DNA of 64,000 nt from contig CM053029.1 of assembly GCA_028564925.1 (NCBI GenBank), forward strand, positions 292,600,832-292,664,831, in the 5' to 3' direction. Source of the stretch: Lithobates sylvaticus (Eukaryota > Chordata > Amphibia > Anura > Ranidae). Below the pieces are notes generated by a model. That model ran no database searches. It worked only from the letters and a program-made list of their open reading frames with translations, and was not told where the DNA came from. Position 1 is the first letter of the stretch. Each line of letters begins with the position of its first letter. This document shows positions 56,761 through 64,000 of the stretch, in pieces. The translations under genes were made by a program, and so were the position numbers.

Positions 56761-57636
56761 TTACAGGTTTTAAATACAGTAGAACCTTACTTGACTGCAG
56801 CAAACCACACAAATTCACGTATTTTCACAAAATTAGACGGTTTGATTGTAACATAAATTTGATTTGCACCGGTAGACACTTATTTTAGAATTTAATGTCT
56901 GTTTCATGTATTTTATTTTGTACATATCATGTGTCAAATTCCTTTAATAACTAGACACGATTTTCTAAGTCAGTGACATACTATGTGGTAAAGCAACCAT
57001 AAGAGACAATTCACACACATTACTGCAACATGTTGTAAATCACATTACATGCATTGGTGTGCTGCAGTGTCATTCGTTGTGAAAGGCACCCCAAAGCATG
57101 GTACATTCCAGTGTACAGTGCATGGAAGTTCATGCAAGCATTTTATTGTGTGCAACATTGTGGTGTGCTAGCAGAAATGCAGCAGAAGTGATTTTTGGTC
57201 TATTGTGGTGTGTTAGGCAGCCCATTCAACTGAACGCAATACTCATTAACAAACTGCATAATGTGTGTACATTAAACATGCTGCTATGGATCACCTTGGT
57301 GTGATCGGGCCCTAGGGATGATGGTCCCACAGCATGTACCTTACAAAATATCAGCAATGGCAGCTCCCATGTTTCTCTCCTGACATCTCCCTTGGAATGC
57401 CAAGCCTGATACTCTATGTCCAATACATATTTAAAGCAGAACACTACATTTACACAGTATATAAAAACAGCCATAAAAGTTAAAGTTTTTCTAAACATTC
57501 ATTGTTAAAGTTGACACTATTTTTTATGCAGTGTGTGCATTAAAGTGGGACCAACCATGACCGAGTCATTCACACACTCCACTGGGGGGTATCATTAGAA
57601 CAGGGATGACTAAGGCCTAAACTTGTATCCTCTTTT
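56761..57636. other. No recognised gene
   Basis: Unique-looking, TG-rich in part (57040-57260, degenerate TGTGGTGTGCTGCAG phrases). No coding or terminal-repeat evidence. Confidence 0.35.
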
Positions 57637-57998
57637 GCCCCGAACACACGGTCGGAAAATACGACCACAAAATCCATCAGATTTTTTCCGACGGATTTAG
57701 TCCGACACTGGTGTTGCATACACATGGTCGGACTACGTAGAGGCTAGTAGCCAATAGCTTTGGTCTTGTAATGTGATCTGAGCATGCGTGGCACTTTGCC
57801 CGTCGGAATTCGCTACACACGATCGGAAAAAGTCCGATAGGACTTTGTTGTCGGTAAATTTGAGAGCAGGAGATAAAACTTTGTTCGTCGGAAAATCCGA
57901 TGGAAAATGTCCGATGGAGCCTACACACGGTCGGAATTTCCGACAACATTGTCCGATAGGACATTTTCCGTCGGAAAATCCGACCGTGTGTATGGGGC
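57637..57998. mobile_element. Palindromic MITE, ACACGGTCGGA family
   Basis: Ends GCCCCGAACACACGGTCGGA and TCCGACCGTGTGTATGGGGC are inverted. Inside, TCGGAAAATCCGA and GTCCGATAGGAC motifs recur in both orientations, giving a highly self-complementary element of 362 bp. It is flanked by TTTT on both sides. Superfamily unknown; no coding. Confidence 0.8.
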
Positions 57999-58675
57999 TT
58001 TTGTGTTTACAAGATAGGATTCAGAAAGTCTGCCAGCACCTGAGGCCCATGTGATATGGGGGCCCAGGTCACTGGCCACATGCTACATGGAGGAGGTCAG
58101 GTTAGCACTTGTGTAATTATCCTCAGAGTCCTGTATCCTGTGTGTTTCCTATGTAAAATGCACCTCTCCAGGACTATGGCCTACTATGTGCTTTTCCAAC
58201 CCACACTCTCAGCGATAATAGACATCCACTTCAATCACTATAATTCAGTCAATACAATTCCATTTTATTTGTATTCGAAGTAGTCAATTGGTAAGTCTTT
58301 ACACAACAGATCCTATTCAAGTAGGAACTGTACCTTGCATTAGGGGTCCCCATCTTGGGGTTTCAATACATTTGCTTTAGTTCCTCAGTGCATCTCTTGG
58401 ACCAGGCATCTGACCAGGAATTCCCATCAGTCTACTCAACACAGCTGAGCTCCACCAAGACTTTATAAAGGATCCTGCCAGAAAGGAAATGAACCTACCA
58501 CACTTCCCGGGAGGATTTATGAAGAACCCCTATCTTAAAGCAGTAGTAAATTCACCCCTGCCTACAAGCATAATAAGTATTATATACAGTAAGTGCAAAA
58601 AGTATTTATTTTCTTCCAAAGAGCTCATATTACTCTGCCTGAAAATACTGTAGTGACCTGTCCTAGGACAGATTT
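57999..58675. other. No recognised feature
   Basis: Ordinary, moderately GC-balanced sequence. I find no supported exon or repeat. Confidence 0.35.
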
Positions 58676-58770
58676 GTTTTTATTATTATTATTATTATTA
58701 TACAGGATTTATATAGCGCCAACAGTTTATGCAGCACTTTACAACTTGAAGGTAGACAGTACAAATACAA
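58676..58770. repeat. (TTA)n and old LINE/SINE-like tail
   Basis: TTATTATTATTATTATTATT is followed by ATTTATATAGCGCCAACAG and GCAGCACTTTACAA, a phrase common at the ends of vertebrate non-LTR repeats. Family not determined. Confidence 0.45.
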
Positions 58771-58779
58771 TATAGTGGG

Positions 58780-60410
58780 GTATTCCTGCGCTACCGTGGA
58801 AGGGGGAGGGTAAGGGCGGGTGGTGGGGACTGACTGTGGGGGGACTGCTGCAGGCACCTGGTGTAGGTCAAACCGTACCTACCAAACTAGATATATAAAA
58901 GTGGGGGTGGTGCTGCGCTGTTCCCCAGGGAGGTGGCCAAATCTACCACAAGGTGGCAGTAATGGGATAAAGACGTAAACCCTTTAAGTGTAGCAATCAT
59001 ATGAGACAATAATAGTTGATGATGCGACTATTAAGTCGAAGTAATGCGAGTTGAGATAGATAATTCCCTTACTATACAAGATAAGGGGTATGGTATGACC
59101 AATACAGGTTAATAAAAATTGCTATTGGTGAACCCAGGTAAAAATATATATATATATAATAGAATTGTAAATAGTACTGAGGTGCGAGAGTGTAAATTGA
59201 ACTAATAGCACCTAAATAAAACTACTAATAAAACACCATAAGCAGGTAATAAAAAAATCAGATATACATATAAAATCATATAAGTGAACATATGGTAAAA
59301 ATGTGTCTATAGATAAACAATTCCAAAGTGCATAGTAGATGGTGAACAAAATATAAAATCCTTAAAGTGCTAGTGCAAGTGTGCACAGGCTAAAAATGCG
59401 ATTGAATGACGGGTAAAACGATAAATATAATCGCATTGGAGATATGTGATGAGTAGAGGTATGTGCAGAGAAGTTGCACTGGAGTGAACAGTAGAACAAT
59501 AAATATAAAGTGCAAAGTATGCAAGCATACAAAATAATGTATAAGCTGGATGAGACTAGTCAGCGTGACTATAGATGAAAAAATCCCTGGCAAAATATAA
59601 AGCTACCAGTAAACAAAGTGGAATAAAGTTTGAAATATAAAATATAACGAAATGCTAGGTGCAGACGCAAAGTGCACACACAGATATCCTATAGGTAAAA
59701 TCGCATAATGCAGGATGCGTAAAAAATAGTCATATGCGACTAAAATCGCATAGTCATATGCGACTAAAATCGCATAGTGCAGGATGCGTATAAAATAGTC
59801 ATCTGCGACTATGTTGCATGCATATAAGTCCGTGATAAATAAGTCAATCCTCAATAGTTTATAAGTATATAATCATTTCTTGTGGTAAGAAGGTGAGGGT
59901 AGTGATGTGATCCTTGGGTCAAAGGTGATATCCGTGCAGTGGCGTGTTTCAAGCAGTGGGGGGTCACTCCTCTTCGTGTGGGGTGCACTAAAGTGAGCAA
60001 TGGACCCTTACCTTGCGGCAAAGGGTTAACCGCATATAAATGATGTAAAGGGGTCTGCTTTCTTCTCCTTCCCTCACGGTGGTCTGCCTGGGTAGGTGCG
60101 TATTCCTTTTCCCTGGTTCCAGGTATATCTAGCCTTTGTAGCTCACGGCAGATGCCGGAGTGATAGGTAAAAGATGAGGGGGGGACCGTATAGTGTAGTA
60201 TGTTTAAAATGTATTTGCTCAATAAAAACAGTTTAATATAGTACCTAGTACTCACAATAGAACTCACAGAATAACAAATATTTTCTCTTATCTTAGACGA
60301 GCGCCGAGCTCGTTCCATTTGCTTCCTTGTTTGTATTGAATGCCTCTCCTGTCCCTACGCGTGGCGTCATGTGACTTCATCAGTAGTTGTTGGCTCTGCT
60401 TTTCCCAGAT
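58780..60410 (-). mobile_element. Penelope-like terminal region, reverse orientation
   Basis: On the reverse strand a hammerhead-like motif (60392-60351) is followed by TTTTTATTGAGCAAATAC (60226-60209) and an AT-rich tail ending GGTAGCGCAGGAATACCCC (58794-58778), the counterpart of GGTAGCGCAGTCAACATATAC at 56726. 59705-59812 holds short direct repeats of AAAATCGCATAGT / CATATGCGACT. No ORF. Confidence 0.5.
60351..60392 (-). ncRNA. Decayed hammerhead-like motif
   Basis: Reverse strand: CTGATGA (60383-60377), an extra A, stem II GTCA/TGAC with a 2-nt loop (60375-60366), then GCCA where GAAA is expected, CGCGTA and GGGAC. Stem I does not pair. Two changed catalytic bases argue against activity. 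Confidence 0.4.
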
Positions 60411-62861
60411 GAGCAGCAATATATTTCCTAGGTCTGGTCAGGTCTCCATAAGCCTGGTGCTTGATTGCTGCTGCCTGCCTCTGGAAGAAGCTTTCAGAAA
60501 AATAGTGGAAGGGTCAGCCACTGCATTATGAATAAATATCTGACTTTAGTCAATCCCTGTAAGGGGAAGACCCATAAGGTGTGACTGGTGAGAAGAAAAA
60601 TGTTTTGGGAGGGTCAAATCAGAGCTCTCTATCCTGGGGCCCCTGTCACTGGGACATGTTATTGAAGAGCTGTCACTGTTAGGCCTCAGCATGTGCTTGG
60701 CTGTGAGCCTGGATTAAAGAGAATTTTCTGTAGGATATTACCGTAGGAAGCTGGGATGAAGAAGGACCCCTTTACTGAAGAGTGTCTCTGGACATTGTGA
60801 GCTGGACCTTTTGCCTAGAGCTTCAGTTGTGCTTGTGCTATGAGGGTTAGGGTTTGGACACCAGAGCTTACTACAAGGACTGTAACTGCTCTTACAGAGT
60901 CTCAGACTAGCTGGCTGTCCCCTCTAACTCCAGCAATACTTGAGACTGCTTCTGAAGGACTTTGCCTTACAATCGGTCCTTTAATGTATGCATGTGGTCT
61001 GGAGCTGGTATCTGGTCCTAGCAACCTCTGAACAGGCAAGGGAGGCCTAGGTTATTTCCAGCAGCCCCTTCAGGAGTCAGCGCTACAATGTTTTTTTTTT
61101 CCTAGAAAATTGGTGGCAAAATTGTTTGTGCATCATCCAGAATTAGTATTTAACTCTTGAATGAAGATGCCTGTCCAGAAATTTTACCATCATAAATCCC
61201 AAAACCTGTGAAGTCTTTATGTTATTTGTTGTATGTATACATGTCTCACATGTGTCCTGCTGTTGCCTTTTTAAACTGTGGCTTAGGAAAACTGCAGTGA
61301 ATCCTCTTGCCTGCATCATATTTAGATGAAAACTTTCTCCCAGTGTGCCTTTTATCAAGCAAACCTTGAGATGACCTGAAAACATGAAAAATGTCTTTGC
61401 TTGAAAAAGTATACTGTTGCAATCTTGTGACATGTCAGTTACTTATTTATGCAGATTTCTTTACTTTGTAACTCAAGAGGATAGAAATACGGAAGCTTCT
61501 ATTACTAACCAGAAAATTGCAGAATCAAAAGCTGCCATACTAATCCTGATTTACTATCTAGTAATTCACTATACTGGAACAAGTAAAGTGGACAGGAGTA
61601 CATATTTCAGACTTCACAGCTGAATGCTTGTTCTGAACTAAGATTGACAAAAAAATACACAAATGTAAACAGTTGGTTAGATGCTGCATGCAGCAACCTT
61701 AAACAACTTAAACATGTAACTACTCCAATAAATATAATTGGAAAGCATTTCTACCATGATGCCTCTTCTGAGATTTAGCCACCCAAAGGCAGTATATCAG
61801 TACTACTAGCTGACTGTCCCTGTATATTGTTCCTTTGCCCAGCAATTATCAGAATGTAAGCAATAGCCTCAATAGAAGTCTATGGGAACACATTATGACA
61901 ACTAATACATGCAACTTTTGGTAGGGACCAAAAGCAGTGAGGTAGTGGGGCCACTGCACTGGCATTAGAGTTTTCAGAGACATGCATCTTAAAAATGACA
62001 GATACTTCCTGGAGCTCTACTTTAACAATGTAATCTTCCAGCACACTCATCTGTCCTGCTGGCACATGACACAGTAGCAAACATAGAACTCCAAGTTTCT
62101 AATTAAGTAAGACATGGTTTACAAAGCACCCATCTGATCTGAAAATTACAGAGCACAGTTTGGGTCCCTGTGTTGTGCAATTTAAGTTTACATAATTAAT
62201 TTATAAAATGCACCATTTGCTTATTTGCATCCATTTTGGATATGTTTTCAGTTGTTTAATGCTCTATTCGACTTGATCACACACACACACACTGACCAAA
62301 CAGAAATAGGTGGCCCTGACACAAAAAAATGTACACCAAAGGAATGCACTGGACTTTTCATTTGTATGAAATATATTTGTATAAAACATTAGAAGTATAT
62401 TTATAATCTGTACGATGCAATTATATACATCTGGCAAGCATGCTTACTCTAGTGTTAAGCCCTTTTTGTCTTTCAGTTTAGACTTTATTTTTTTACCTGA
62501 ACTCTTGTAAGGTGTACCGCTGGTTTTTGCAGTGTCATTTTTGCTATACCAATGATCTGCCTCTAGGTAAAAGCAACAGCGTAGAAAGAATGTCTTTTTT
62601 TTTGGATGCGACAACCTGCCTGGGGAACAGAAAGCGCTTCACTTTAAAGTAAAAACTACAGATGTGATGTGTGCTATAAAGCTAGAATGTTATTCAACAT
62701 GTTTTGCAGGAAAAGGGTGATGAAGCACAGCACAACCAGCATGATTGTTTGTTTGTTTTTCAGCATAATTAAGGTAAACCTTTAATTAATATTTTTTATT
62801 TTTTTATTTTTTTTTATACCAAGTGTCCAAAAAATGACAGAAGATCAGATTCCTCTATTAA
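60411..62861. other. No recognised gene; LTR-like block at about 60540-61087
   Basis: 60540-61087 is GC-balanced with CTG/CTC-rich phrases and ends CAGTCAGCGCTACA-like (GGAGTCAGCGCTACA, to 61087), reminiscent of the CGCTACA LTR ends seen at 11559, but no partner is visible. The remaining 1.8 kb is unique-looking AT-rich sequence. No host exon could be supported. Confidence 0.3.
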
Positions 62862-63312
62862 AGTAAGGGAGGTTATAACTCCTGTGAGATCTGGGGTCAA
62901 AAAGACCCTAAACCTCACCTCTACCTTTAAAAGCAAAAGATCGAAAAACATTTTTTTTTATCCTTTAAAAGTTTACTTCCACCCTGGACCAGAAGTGACG
63001 TCATGACGTCGCTCAGATCCTTCAAGACCATAGGGGCGATCAAAGATGATCTAGCCTTTTATCGCCTCTGTGACCAGCCGGTTGCACTGTCAAATCGTTT
63101 CTCAGGCGATCCGGCGGAAACAGTAAGTTCAAGAACCATCGGCGTGCCCCCACCCCCTCCCACCACTTTTGAAGGGGTTCTATCAGCTCATGGGCTGTTC
63201 AGAACACTTTCAAGAGAAAGCCAGCCGCTGGCTGCAAAAAACAATACTGGGGTTATGGCTGATAGCTTCAGCCATAATCCCAGTAAACCACTTGCAATCC
63301 GCAACGTATATA
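62862..63312. mobile_element. TTAA-type MITE fragment
   Basis: GAGATCTGGGGTCAAAAAGACC and GAAGTGACGTCATGACGTCGCT match copy 1 (GAGATCTGGGGTCAAAAAGTCC, GAAGTGACGTTTTGACGTCGCT). The right side stops where a Tc1 element inserted at TA (63313-63314). Confidence 0.5.
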
Positions 63313-63314
63313 TA

Positions 63315-64000
63315 CTGAGCAAAATTATAAACACTTTTGTGTTTGCTGCTAATTATCATGAGCTAAACTCAAAGATCTACAACTTTTTCTATGTACACAA
63401 AAGGCCTATTTCTCTCAAATATTGTTCACAAATCTGTCTAAATCTGTGTTAGTGAGCACTTCTTCTTTGCCGAGATAATCCATCCACCTCACAGGTGTGG
63501 CATATCAAGGTGCTGATTAGACAGCATTATAATTGCACAAGTGTGACTTTTATTGTGGCCAGCCTAAGGCCACTCTAAAATGAGCAGTTTTACTGTATTG
63601 AAGTGGTTGGGGAGGGTCCGAAAACCATTCAGTATCTGGTGTGACCACCATTTGCCTCACGCAGTGCAGCACATCTCCTTTGCATAGAGTTGATCAGGTT
63701 GTTGATTGTGGCCTGTGGAATGTTGGTCCATTCCTCTTCAATGGCTGTGCGAAGTTGCTGGATATTGGCAGGAACTGGAACACGCTGTCGCATACACCGA
63801 TCCAGATCATCCCAAACATGGTCAATGGGTGATATGTCTGATGAGTATGCTGACCATGCAAGAACTGGGATGTTTTCATCTTCCAGGAATTGTGTACAGA
63901 TCCTTGCAACATGGTGCTGTGCATTATCATGCTGCAACATGAGGTGATGGTCGTGGATGAATGGCACAACAATGGGCCTTAGGATCTCATCATGGTATCT
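63315..64000 (-). mobile_element. Tc1-like DNA transposon, cut by the window end
   Basis: It starts CTGAGCAAAATTATAAACACTTTTG after a TA. The following untranslated end (CATGAGCTAAACTCAAAGATCTAC, CATCCACCTCACAGGTGTGGCATATCAAGG) is that of a Tc1-like family widespread in fish and amphibian genomes. The transposase is on the reverse strand and continues beyond 64000. Confidence 0.9.
63629..64000 (-). CDS. Tc1-like transposase, C-terminal part
   Basis: The open frame runs from the window edge to the stop at 63629. It is the DDE domain end of a cut-and-paste transposase: LMLQHDNAQHHVARICTQFLEDENIPVLAWSAYSSDISPIDHVWDDL holds the second catalytic Asp (HDN), and the third position reads D (SPIDHVWD) where the family normally has E (SPIEHVWD). 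The helical tail (LRTAIEEEWTNIPQATINNLINSMQRRC) is complete and ends GGHTRY. The E-to-D change probably impairs catalysis, although DD34D mariners exist. The N-terminal DNA-binding domain lies outside the window. Confidence 0.9.
   Translation of the reverse strand, partial: RYHDEILRPIVVPFIHDHHLMLQHDNAQHHVARICTQFLEDENIPVLAWSAYSSDISPIDHVWDDLDRCMRQRVPVPANIQQLRTAIEEEWTNIPQATINNLINSMQRRCAALREANGGHTRY

Overview
The window looks like amphibian nuclear DNA, most probably from a true frog (ranid). That is inferred from the repeat families, not from any host gene: I recognise no host exon, tRNA or rRNA in 64 kb. Nearly everything supportable is transposon-derived. The families are L1 and CR1/L2-like LINEs, Penelope-like elements (PLEs), Ty3/gypsy, DIRS and retrovirus-like fossils, hAT and Tc1 DNA transposons, TTAA-flanked (piggyBac-like) and other MITEs, minisatellites and long TA/CA tracts.

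Layout. 1-1712: end of a hAT-type non-autonomous copy and a Ty3/gypsy gag-protease fossil. 1713-3595: a PLE terminal region with a hammerhead-like ribozyme. 4160-12025: a TTAA MITE, then a CR1/L2-like LINE split by a PLE (flanking duplication TATATTGAA), itself split at its edge by a Ty3/gypsy copy (duplication CGTA). 12030-17371: minisatellites, another TTAA MITE and a PLE region carrying the best hammerhead motif. 17575-28612: a deep nest, with a long inverted-repeat element holding a TTAA MITE, which holds a 9.4-kb hAT element, which holds L1 pieces, a fold-back hAT derivative and further MITEs. 28690-36928: sparse, with three small hAT MITEs whose 8-bp duplications are visible, LTR pieces and an L1 fragment. 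36929-43800: a DIRS fossil, a retrovirus-like element with a tRNA-Pro type primer site, and an LTR piece. 44038-54105: a hAT derivative split by a nearly intact L1 (16-bp duplication), whose 3' UTR holds a PLE region. 54162-60410: long microsatellites, two PLE regions and a palindromic MITE. 62862-64000: a MITE fragment and a Tc1 copy running off the end.

The most interesting signal is a repeated promoter-ribozyme arrangement in the PLE-like copies. Seven hammerhead-like motifs occur, mostly ahead of a shared AATAAA/TTGGAGC tail. In two copies a canonical TATAAATA box lies just upstream of the ribozyme. One copy carries a tandem array of AAAATGGCGG plus CACTTCCGG motifs, and others carry CTCF-like CCACTAGATGGC motifs. 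All seven motifs share one extra nucleotide between the CUGANGA box and stem II.

No genes here work together as a host pathway. What can be read is a relative insertion history, because several element-in-element joins keep their target-site duplications. Coordinates of repeat edges without a visible duplication are approximate.
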